Origin: Nitrospinaceae bacterium UBA3496 | GTDB taxonomy: Bacteria > UBA8248 | DNA length: 6,106 nucleotides | Assembly: GCA_002377645.1 (NCBI GenBank) | Contig: DFQF01000005.1 | Location: forward strand, 1-6,106 | Reading direction: 5' to 3' | Part shown: in pieces, positions 1-5,086 of the stretch | Position numbering within the stretch: position 1 is the stretch's first letter | Layout: each line of letters begins with the position of its first letter | Position numbers and translations under genes: made by a program | Notes under the pieces: model-generated | What the model saw: the letters and a program-made list of their open reading frames with translations, nothing else | Databases searched by the model: none | Told to the model about the DNA's origin: nothing

Positions 1-111
1 TTCAGTTGGCGATTCATCCGGAATAGTTGAAATACGGAGAATATTTTCTCCAGCAAAGGAATTTGCAAAAGTAAAAAAAATTAACAGTAAGCATAAAAAC
101 GTAGATTTCAT
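1..111 (-). CDS. PhnD-like phosphate/phosphonate ABC transporter substrate-binding protein, N-terminal part
   Basis: The gene starts with ATG at 111-109 and runs off the left edge; 37 codons are visible. Residues 1-20 form a signal peptide: a short basic start (MKS), a hydrophobic core (LCLLLIFFTF) and a likely cleavage after SFA, with no lipobox cysteine, so a soluble periplasmic protein is expected. The mature end reads GENILRISTIPDESPTE. A beta strand followed by IPDESP is characteristic of the start of PhnD-type binding proteins for phosphate, phosphite or phosphonate. The Shine-Dalgarno AAGGAAG (127-121) lies 9 bases before the ATG, and a good promoter sits at 152-179. The ligand cannot be told from this fragment, and related proteins also serve as sensors. 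The open frame and signal peptide are seen directly; the family rests on a short motif. Confidence 0.72.
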   Translation of the reverse strand, partial: MKSTFLCLLLIFFTFANSFAGENILRISTIPDESPTE

Positions 112-151
112 TCTAATTATCTTCCTTATAATTATATTAATATCGATTGAA

Positions 152-179
152 ATTTTAAAATCTTGACAACTTTTGTAAA
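152..179 (-). promoter_or_regulatory. Sigma70-type promoter for the PhnD-like gene
   Basis: On the minus strand, TTTACA (179-174) and TAAAAT (157-152) each match consensus at five of six bases and are separated by 16 bases. Transcription would begin near 145, giving a leader of about 35 bases with the Shine-Dalgarno site at 127-121. No other -35/-10 pair of equal quality was seen upstream of this gene. Confidence 0.5.
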
Positions 180-411
180 AAAGTAAATCAGAACTATTTT
201 GTAATGAAGAGAACGAACTCAGACAATCCAGTTGAGGTGGGTTAACGTCAGGTGAAGCCAAAAGAAAATTTACAATAAGAAATGAACATAAATATAAAGT
301 CTTTTAAAATATTTAAATTTAAAAAAATAAAATATCACCTTTTTGACTCTTATGAAAAGTGTATTTTTAATTTTGGGAATTGTTTTTGGAAATTAGTTCA
401 TCTAAAAATTA

Positions 412-533
412 AACTGCGGAACAGAGGAAATTCTTGAATTCATACATACACATAGGGGAGGATCCCATGATAAAACTCGGCAATGAAATTCTTACTTGAG
501 AAAAACAAGGAAGGATTCCCCCGCCCCGCAGTT
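412..533 (-). ncRNA. Candidate structured RNA closed by a GC-rich long-range stem
   Basis: AACTGCGG (412-419) is perfectly complementary to CCGCAGTT (526-533), making an 8-bp closing stem around 106 bases. Nested inside, GGGG..ATCC (455-465) pairs with GGATTCCCC (513-521), with a small internal loop. A shorter helix, CTCGG (476-480) with TTGAG (496-500), can form at the tip. The block is noticeably richer in GC than its surroundings. The minus strand is preferred because a TTGACA promoter (627-654) points into it and because the left stem arm is followed on that strand by the U-rich stretch TTTAATTTTT, as at a transcript end. The overall shape, stems with a large asymmetric bubble, loosely recalls 6S-type RNAs, but I do not recognise a conserved family motif. 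It could also be a leader of the PhnD-like gene or chance pairing. Confidence 0.3.
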
Positions 534-626
534 AAACTGTAACTTTCAATAAAATTATTGGACGGGTTAACTTTAATAAATCGGGCGAATTGTAAGGGGT
601 GTAAAAAGAAGTTACTACATTCACTC

Positions 627-654
627 ATATTACAATAAATATAGGTTATGTCAA
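627..654 (-). promoter_or_regulatory. Promoter-like site reading toward the structured block at 412-533
   Basis: On the minus strand, a perfect TTGACA (654-649) is followed after 16 bases by TAATAT (632-627), a four-of-six match to the -10 consensus. A start near 620 would give a transcript crossing the structured block and ending around 400, roughly 220 bases long, or reading on to the PhnD-like gene. Confidence 0.4.
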
Positions 655-687
655 GAAATTTGTAATCAAAAAATCTTTCTTTTTTAG

Positions 688-1818
688 TTACTTGTTGCCA
701 TTTGATTTTGTACTTACAGGTTCAGAGGCTTTTCTGTTACCTGAAATAAAGTCCTGTATCATTTGTAAAGATTTAGTGTCTGTCATTTGTACTGGTGGAT
801 GTTTCATAAAAAATGCACTTACAGCAAAAAGTGGACCGGATTCTTTTCTGTCCCGAGCGATTTTGGCTAAACGGATTGCGTCTATTACTACTCCACCAGA
901 ATTTGGAGAATCTTCAACTGAAAGCCTTGCTTCTAATTCAAGTGGGATTCCACCAAAACCTTCTCCTTCAATCCTTAAAAAACAAATTTTGTTGTCTTTT
1001 TGCCAAGGGACGTAGTCGCTCGGCCCAATATGAATATTTTCTTCTTCTAGAGGAATATTTAACTCACCTTGAACGGATGATGTTTTGGAAATCTTTTTTG
1101 ATTTTAGACGAGAACGCTCTAGCATGTTCAAAAAGTCAGTATTACCCCCAGTATTTAATTGGTAGGTCCGTTTTACTTTTATGCCTCTATCAGAACAAAG
1201 TTTGGCAATTGTTCTATGAAGAATAGTTGCGCCTAATTGAGCTTTTACGTCATCCCCGATTACAGGAATACCTGCTCTAGCAAATCTTTTAGCAAATTCT
1301 GGATCTGATACGATGAAAACTGGCATGCAATTAATGAAAGAAACGCCTGATTCAAGTGCAGCTTCTGCGTAGAATTTTGCAGCTTTTTCTGAACCAACAG
1401 GCATAAAATTTAACAGAATTTCTACACCGTTTTCTTTCAGATCTTTTACAACGTCAGCGGGTTCTAACTCAGCCGGTACAAATGTTTTGTCTGGATGATA
1501 GTCGGACATATGGGAAGCTACACCATCTAGTATAGGACCCATTTTAACCTCAACGTCATAGTCTGGAAGATCTTCCCATATTGTTTTTGTACAGTTGGGA
1601 TGGGCAAAAACAGCTTCATGCAAGGGCCTTCCAACTTTTCTAACATCTATATCATATGCTGAAACTATCTCTATATTCTCTGGCCCATACTCGTTAATAT
1701 TTCTATTCATAAGGCCAATTTCTTCTTGAGGATTATTCTTATAAAACTCAATCCCCTGAATGAGAGAACTGGCACAATTTCCAACTCCAGCTATTGCAAC
1801 ACGAATAGTTTCAGTCAA
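688..1818 (-). CDS. ino1: myo-inositol-1-phosphate synthase (inositol-3-phosphate synthase)
   Basis: This 376-residue cytoplasmic enzyme would convert glucose 6-phosphate to inositol 3-phosphate with bound NAD, the first step to phosphatidylinositol and other inositol compounds. It is close in length to the mycobacterial/archaeal type. Residues 7-19 (VAIAGVGNCASSL) form the Rossmann NAD loop. GDDVKAQLG (188-196) and NTGGNTDFLNM (222-232) are signature motifs. SKKISK (240-245) keeps the two active-site lysines spaced as in the eukaryotic SKEISK motif, and DSPNSGGVVIDAIR (303-316) is the conserved C-terminal block. The start codon is TTG (1818-1816), chosen because the Rossmann strand begins right after it and no in-frame ATG lies nearby upstream. 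The ribosome site is only a G run (GGGGG, 9 bases upstream). It stands alone on its strand and is divergent from the phosphoesterase gene. The product seems certain; the fate of the inositol here is unknown. Confidence 0.95.
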   Translation of the reverse strand: MTETIRVAIAGVGNCASSLIQGIEFYKNNPQEEIGLMNRNINEYGPENIEIVSAYDIDVRKVGRPLHEAVFAHPNCTKTIWEDLPDYDVEVKMGPILDGVASHMSDYHPDKTFVPAELEPADVVKDLKENGVEILLNFMPVGSEKAAKFYAEAALESGVSFINCMPVFIVSDPEFAKRFARAGIPVIGDDVKAQLGATILHRTIAKLCSDRGIKVKRTYQLNTGGNTDFLNMLERSRLKSKKISKTSSVQGELNIPLEEENIHIGPSDYVPWQKDNKICFLRIEGEGFGGIPLELEARLSVEDSPNSGGVVIDAIRLAKIARDRKESGPLFAVSAFFMKHPPVQMTDTKSLQMIQDFISGNRKASEPVSTKSNGNK

Positions 1819-1960
1819 ATTTCGAAACCCCCAGTTTTTTCTTAAATGATGAGATTAACAAAGCTTGTATTCCATGATTTTTAATTAGCAAGGTTTAACC
1901 CTACCTCTTATAGAAATGGGTTATCGCCAATGGGATGAAACAGAAAACATGGCAAAGGTG

Positions 1961-1989
1961 AAATTAAATTAACGATAACGGGTTGTCAA
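1961..1989 (-). promoter_or_regulatory. Putative ino1 promoter with overlapping dyads
   Basis: On the minus strand a perfect TTGACA (1989-1984) is followed after 17 bases by TAATTT (1966-1961), a weak -10. The -35 box sits inside the palindrome GGTTG-T-CAACC (1981-1991), and the spacer contains CGATAAC (1973-1979), an inverted copy of which lies at 1920-1926. A weak -10 with dyads over the spacer is the usual arrangement of a regulated promoter. The leader to the TTG start would be about 135 bases. A second -10-like TATAAG lies at 1912-1907 without a good -35. Confidence 0.4.
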
Positions 1990-2043
1990 CCTTATTCTTG
2001 AAATTTAGCTTAACAGGTCGAAAAAAAAACTATTTAATAAATT

Positions 2044-2070
2044 TTATGATTTTATTGTCATAAATTATGA
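2044..2070. repeat. Short AT-rich dyad boxes TTATGA / TCATAA / TTATGA
   Basis: TTATGA occurs at 2044-2049 and 2065-2070, with the inverted form TCATAA between them at 2058-2063. The second and third boxes form a near-perfect 6-1-6 palindrome. They lie 50-75 bases before the phosphoesterase start, where a promoter or operator is expected. In such AT-rich sequence chance repeats are common, so an operator role is only a suggestion. Confidence 0.3.
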
Positions 2071-2120
2071 TAAATTTAAATAAATTTATGTGTTGTTAAT
2101 TTTTTCGCGGAGAATAAACT

Positions 2121-2861
2121 ATGAAGATAGCTCTATATTCTGATATACACGCACAATTAGCACCTTTAGACATTGTTTTGGAGGAGATAGATAAACTGAA
2201 TGTGCATTGGGAAATAGTGATTGGGGATCATGTGATGGGTGGACCTGAACCTTCTGAAGTTGTTGAACGTCTTCGTTCTAGGAAAAATTGTTTGCCCATT
2301 TTAGGAAATTTTGATCGTTGGGTGATAGACAAAGTAGACGAACAAGATAATCCTTTTCCCCAAAGAAATGAAGGCTCTAGGATGACTAGAGAGCGTCTTT
2401 CCGAAGATCAGATTAATTGGCTCAGAGGATTGCCACAAGAGTTGAAAATTTCTCCTGAACCTGGGCATGAAATGCATGTTTTTCATGGTTCTCCAGGGAA
2501 TGATGAGGGAGCTTTGCCTTTAAGACTGTCAGATGAAGAGATTTTAAAACGTCTCGCAGGTTCCACTTCAGAACTTTTGGCTTTTGGGCAAGTTCATGGT
2601 CCTTATGTAAGAGAGGTAGGACAACATACACTTGTATGTGCCGCTTCTGCTGCAGTAAATTGGGATGGAGACAATAGACCTGCATATGTTATCCTTGAAT
2701 ATACCGGAAAGGGAAATTGGGAAGTTGAGATTAATAGAGTGGAATATGATTTTGAGTCACAGGCGAAGTTAAATGAAGAAAGCTGGGTTCCTGATGGGGT
2801 GAATCAAGCTAAAACAATTAGAACCGGAGAGTTTTGGAATCCGGCTCATATGCCTCATTAG
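2121..2861 (+). CDS. Calcineurin-like metallophosphoesterase family protein (YfcE-like fold)
   Basis: This 246-residue soluble protein belongs to the bacterial calcineurin-type phosphoesterases, which use two metal ions to cleave phosphomono- or diesters. Motifs run in the usual order: SDIH (D8, H10), GDHVMGGPEP (D36), GNFD (N63, D65), a histidine in FHGSP (H122) and GQVH (156-159). Two departures are clear. GNFD has Phe where many members have the His of GNHD, and GQVH has Gln157 in place of the first His of the usual GHxH metal motif. The following NPGS-like stretch is replaced by CAASA, while DGDNRPAY (182-189) is family-typical. Residues from about 211 form a tail. The start has GGAG 8 bases upstream. 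It is the first gene of a probable pair with the methyltransferase. The substrate is unknown; reduced or altered metal use is possible. Confidence 0.85.
   Translation: MKIALYSDIHAQLAPLDIVLEEIDKLNVHWEIVIGDHVMGGPEPSEVVERLRSRKNCLPILGNFDRWVIDKVDEQDNPFPQRNEGSRMTRERLSEDQINWLRGLPQELKISPEPGHEMHVFHGSPGNDEGALPLRLSDEEILKRLAGSTSELLAFGQVHGPYVREVGQHTLVCAASAAVNWDGDNRPAYVILEYTGKGNWEVEINRVEYDFESQAKLNEESWVPDGVNQAKTIRTGEFWNPAHMPH
2826..2836 (+). promoter_or_regulatory. Possible ribosome site and TTG for an earlier methyltransferase start
   Basis: GGAG (2826-2829) precedes an in-frame TTG (2834-2836) by only 4 bases. Using it would add 11 residues and make the methyltransferase overlap the phosphoesterase gene by 28 bases. 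The competing ATG at 2867 has no Shine-Dalgarno of its own but lies 5 bases beyond the phosphoesterase stop, where re-initiation is plausible. The sequence does not decide between them. Confidence 0.35.
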
Positions 2862-2866
2862 TTGTC

Positions 2867-3607
2867 ATGCCTGTTTATATTTCTGGAAAAAGACCTGAAA
2901 AATGGGAGAAGCAGGTCAAAGATTTTGTACAAAAAAGGTATGGGGACTTGAGTTCATCAAACGGTTTTCCTCCAGGTGGCACTATTAGGTCTATCCGAGA
3001 TGGATATCCAGAAAAATTATTAAGTAAATTATCTAAGGACATAACAGATTCATATTGTGGATGTGGTTTTCCATTTGAATCTATTGAATTTTCTAATTTT
3101 CAGACGGTAGTTGATTTAGGTTGTGGAGTGGGTCTTGATAGCCTGCTTGTATCTGATTTTTTAGAAAATAAGGGAAGAGTGATTTCTCTTGATTTTGCTT
3201 TTCCTATGGTCAATAAACTTCAGAAAAGTATCGACAAAAACGGCAAAAAAAATATTTTTCCTGTTTTAGGTGATATGGAGAAAATACCCTTAAAGGATGA
3301 ATTTGCTGATTTCTTGTTTGCGAATGCGTCATTTAATTTAATTGTAAAAAAAAAGATCGCTTTCAGTGAAGCATATAGAATTTTAAAACCAAAAGGTAAA
3401 TTAATTTTAAGAGAATTGGCCCTTAAAAATTCTTTGCCAGACGAAATAGAGCAGGATCCGAGTGCTTGGAATTCATCACTAGGTGGAGTTATAAGTAAAT
3501 CTGACTGGCTTGAACTTCTTACTAATGTTGGTTTTACAGATATTCAAATTTCTGATGAAAAAGATTTTTCTCCTGTAATTTCCTTGAAAATACAAGCCTA
3601 CAAATAA
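2867..3607 (+). CDS. Class I SAM-dependent methyltransferase, ArsM-like but without the arsenite cysteines
   Basis: With the ATG start this is a 246-residue cytoplasmic protein; the TTG at 2834 would give 257. VVDLGCGVG (81-89) is the SAM-binding motif I, SLD with D109 the ribose-binding acid, GDMEKIPL (135-142) motif II, and ILKPKGKL (172-179) the post-motif loop seen in methyltransferase_11-type enzymes. The region before motif I, with the helix ending in RYG (24-26) and SYCGCGFP (62-69), resembles the GCGxP segment of arsenite methyltransferases. Only three cysteines exist (64, 66, 86). The ArsM SNCVINL motif is here ANASFNLI, with Ala for Cys, so arsenite is an unlikely substrate. It starts 5 bases after the phosphoesterase stop, suggesting translational coupling and a shared pathway. 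A promoter for the next operon follows. The fold is certain, the substrate unknown. Confidence 0.85.
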   Translation: MPVYISGKRPEKWEKQVKDFVQKRYGDLSSSNGFPPGGTIRSIRDGYPEKLLSKLSKDITDSYCGCGFPFESIEFSNFQTVVDLGCGVGLDSLLVSDFLENKGRVISLDFAFPMVNKLQKSIDKNGKKNIFPVLGDMEKIPLKDEFADFLFANASFNLIVKKKIAFSEAYRILKPKGKLILRELALKNSLPDEIEQDPSAWNSSLGGVISKSDWLELLTNVGFTDIQISDEKDFSPVISLKIQAYK

Positions 3608-3642
3608 CAAACGTCTTCCAAATTTATATAAGTTTGAGTTTC

Positions 3643-3671
3643 TTGATTGTGTTTCATCAGTATGTTATAAG
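3643..3671 (+). promoter_or_regulatory. Extended -10 promoter of the ABC importer operon
   Basis: TTGATT (3643-3648) and TATAAG (3666-3671) are 17 bases apart, and TGT directly before the -10 (3663-3665) makes an extended -10 element. A start near 3678 gives a leader of about 65 bases. The leader contains a small hairpin, CTTAC-TTTTC-GTAAG (3709-3723), just before the strong Shine-Dalgarno at 3731. The sequence TATAAGTTT occurs twice, at 3627-3635 and 3666-3674, so a second, weaker upstream start is possible. Confidence 0.5.
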
Positions 3672-3730
3672 TTTAAGACATACACATTTTATTATATATT
3701 TTTGCTTCCTTACTTTTCGTAAGATGACAT

Positions 3731-3740
3731 GGAGGAGGGG
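3731..3740 (+). promoter_or_regulatory. Strong Shine-Dalgarno of the solute-binding protein gene
   Basis: The purine run GGAGGAGGGG begins 12 bases before the ATG at 3743, with GGAGG 7 bases clear of it. It is the strongest ribosome site in the window, as expected for a binding protein made in excess over its membrane partners. Confidence 0.75.
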
Positions 3741-3742
3741 TT

Positions 3743-5038
3743 ATGAGTTTTAGACGATTCGCAGTTTTAACTGTTGTAGCTTTTGCTTTAGTTGCATTTT
3801 CTTTTAGTAATGTTTCCGCAAAGCTAAAAGTAGTAGTTCGTACAGTTCCTGCCGTTGCTGCTCAAACATATCTAAAATCAATACCTGCAAAATTCAAGAA
3901 AGCTACAGGTATTGATGTTAAGATTGAATTTGTAGCATCTAGAGCCCTTGGTAGAAAATTGGTTACTGCAGCAGAGACAAAGTCAGGTGCTGACATGATT
4001 ATGGCTCTTTACAATAGGCCTGTTACTGTCAAAGAATCTCTAGAGCCGTTAGATGATGTTCTAAAACCACTTGAGAAAAAATATGGTGGTTTCTCTAATG
4101 TTTTCTATGATGCGGGAAAGATTGATGGTAAATGGTTGGCTGCACCGTATATTGGGGTTTCTCAAATTCTGAACTATCGTAAAGATCTATTAAAGAAGAT
4201 AGGAGAAAATCCTCCTGATACTTGGGAAGACGCTCTTAGAATAGGGAAAAAACTTAAGAAAGCAAAATTAGCTCCTTGGGCTGAAGCATTGGGAAGTCAT
4301 GTAATTGACCCAAGTACTACAGTACTCTGTATTCTATGGGGTTATGGTAGTAGACAGGTGTCGACAGACGGAAAAAAAATTACTATTGATTCTCCAGAGA
4401 CTAGAGCTGGTTTGCGATTTATTAAAAAAGCTTATAAAGAAGCTTGGCCAAAATCAACAATTGGTTGGAAAACTTTAGAGAACAACCAAGGTTTTCTTGG
4501 TGGGAAAATTGGTATGACTATCAATGCGGCAAGTATTTGGTGGAAGTCTAGTCAATGGAATGTAAATAGGAAAAAGAAGAAAAACTGGAAACCAAAAAAG
4601 AAATGGAAATTTATTTATGAAAATATTGGATTCTCTCTAATACCTCGTGGTCCAGCTGGAAGACACTGTACTTCTATTCCTATGACTTTAGTTCTTCTAA
4701 AGCATTCGAAACATAAAAAGGATGCAAAAGAGTTTATTAAATTTATGTTAAGACCTGAAATTCAAACAGAGTATGCTGTAAAGTCCTGGATGTTTATACC
4801 TGTTTATAATGGATTGGCTGCAAAATTACCTGACAATGAATTTACTCGTGTGATGGCAAAGCAAGCAAAATTTGCCCATTTGCCTGGTTGGCCTGGACCA
4901 CCTAGTAAGGCTGGTGCACAGACTCATGCACGTTTTGTTCTTTTGTCGATGGCGCAGCGTTATGTTAAGGGTCAGAATATTGACGATTCGATTAAACAAG
5001 CAGTTAAAGAACTTAGGAAATTATATAAAGTTCAATAA
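3743..5038 (+). CDS. ABC sugar-type solute-binding protein (extracellular family 1), strongly basic
   Basis: This 431-residue periplasmic receptor would capture a solute and deliver it to the permeases encoded next. Residues 1-26 are a Sec signal peptide (basic MSFRR, hydrophobic core, SNVSA cleavage), with no lipobox. The body follows family-1 binding proteins: an early beta strand, FKKATGIDVKIEF (51-63), a lobe-crossing TWEDALRIGKKLKK region, GKIGMTINA, and a C-terminal DAKEFIKFML helix followed by a proline-rich segment. Lysine is very frequent: by count 57 Lys and 19 Arg against 33 acidic residues, net charge about +43. A patch at 276-290 (RKKKKNWKPKKKWKF) is the densest part, and tryptophans are frequent around it. 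Such proteins are usually near neutral or acidic, so an anionic ligand or surface contact is a fair guess. It heads the importer operon, followed by a 39-base gap. The class is sure, the ligand is not. Confidence 0.92.
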   Translation: MSFRRFAVLTVVAFALVAFSFSNVSAKLKVVVRTVPAVAAQTYLKSIPAKFKKATGIDVKIEFVASRALGRKLVTAAETKSGADMIMALYNRPVTVKESLEPLDDVLKPLEKKYGGFSNVFYDAGKIDGKWLAAPYIGVSQILNYRKDLLKKIGENPPDTWEDALRIGKKLKKAKLAPWAEALGSHVIDPSTTVLCILWGYGSRQVSTDGKKITIDSPETRAGLRFIKKAYKEAWPKSTIGWKTLENNQGFLGGKIGMTINAASIWWKSSQWNVNRKKKKNWKPKKKWKFIYENIGFSLIPRGPAGRHCTSIPMTLVLLKHSKHKKDAKEFIKFMLRPEIQTEYAVKSWMFIPVYNGLAAKLPDNEFTRVMAKQAKFAHLPGWPGPPSKAGAQTHARFVLLSMAQRYVKGQNIDDSIKQAVKELRKLYKVQ

Positions 5039-5044
5039 TTATAC

Positions 5045-5086
5045 GCCTGCTTTAAATAAGGTATAGGAGTAGTTCTAATGGCAGGC
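5045..5086 (+). promoter_or_regulatory. Permease ribosome site enclosed by a short inverted repeat
   Basis: GCCTGC (5045-5050) is complementary to GCAGGC (5081-5086), which begins directly after the permease ATG (5078-5080). The Shine-Dalgarno AGGAG (5065-5069, 8 bases before the ATG) and the start codon lie in the 30-base loop. The stem could moderate translation of the permease relative to the binding protein. Six pairs around a long loop is weak evidence. Confidence 0.3.

Larger units (their letters stand above)
112..687. other. 576-base region without a convincing protein gene
   Basis: It lies downstream of the inositol-phosphate synthase and upstream of the PhnD-like gene, both on the minus strand. 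It is very AT-rich, with low-complexity A/T runs at 290-340, and contains one clearly GC-richer block at 412-533. Short open frames here lack ribosome binding sites and recognisable protein features. It holds two promoter-like sites on the minus strand (152-179 and 627-654), a 6-bp-armed dyad at 547-560 (CAATAA, AA, TTATTG) and the long-range stem at 412-533. No clear rho-independent terminator for the synthase was found at 600-687; only a weak A6/T6 pairing occurs around 668-685. Confidence 0.7.
1819..2120. other. 302-base divergent control region between ino1 and the phosphoesterase gene
   Basis: No protein gene was found. The left half carries the ino1 leader and a putative minus-strand promoter (1961-1989) with dyads around it: GTTATCG at 1920-1926 matches CGATAAC at 1973-1979 in inverted orientation, and GGTTG-T-CAACC lies at 1981-1991. 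The right half (about 2020-2100) is almost pure A/T with repeated TTATGA/TCATAA boxes and must supply the promoter of the plus-strand genes, though no consensus-quality pair stands out there. GGAG (2109-2112) is the Shine-Dalgarno of the phosphoesterase gene, 8 bases before its ATG. Confidence 0.7.

Noticed and set aside
163..200. TTGACA on the plus strand at 163-168
   Set aside because: No acceptable -10 box lies 15-19 bases downstream and no plus-strand gene follows; the opposite-strand promoter explains the region better.
204..245. 13-codon plus-strand open frame starting ATG at 204
   Set aside because: It is too short and has no ribosome site, attenuator structure or downstream gene to act on.
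312..323. 12-bp palindrome TTTAAATTTAAA
   Set aside because: It sits in low-complexity A/T sequence where such palindromes arise by chance.
440..628. 62-codon open frame on the minus strand
   Set aside because: It has no Shine-Dalgarno, its ATG overlaps the -10 box of the likely promoter, its composition looks like no known protein, and it crosses the structured block.
692..1226. Plus-strand open frames of 107 and 137 codons
   Set aside because: They lie opposite the unmistakable inositol-phosphate synthase gene and show no protein family features; shadows of that gene.
2301..2685. Minus-strand open frames of 61 and 87 codons
   Set aside because: They are antisense to the phosphoesterase gene, without ribosome sites or recognisable motifs.
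3620..3635. Possible terminator after the methyltransferase gene
   Set aside because: The near-palindrome has only A-T pairs with one G-U and no following T run, too weak for a rho-independent terminator.
3709..3723. Small hairpin CTTAC-TTTTC-GTAAG in the binding-protein leader as a regulator
   Set aside because: A 5-bp stem that does not cover the Shine-Dalgarno site; noted but too weak to claim a function.
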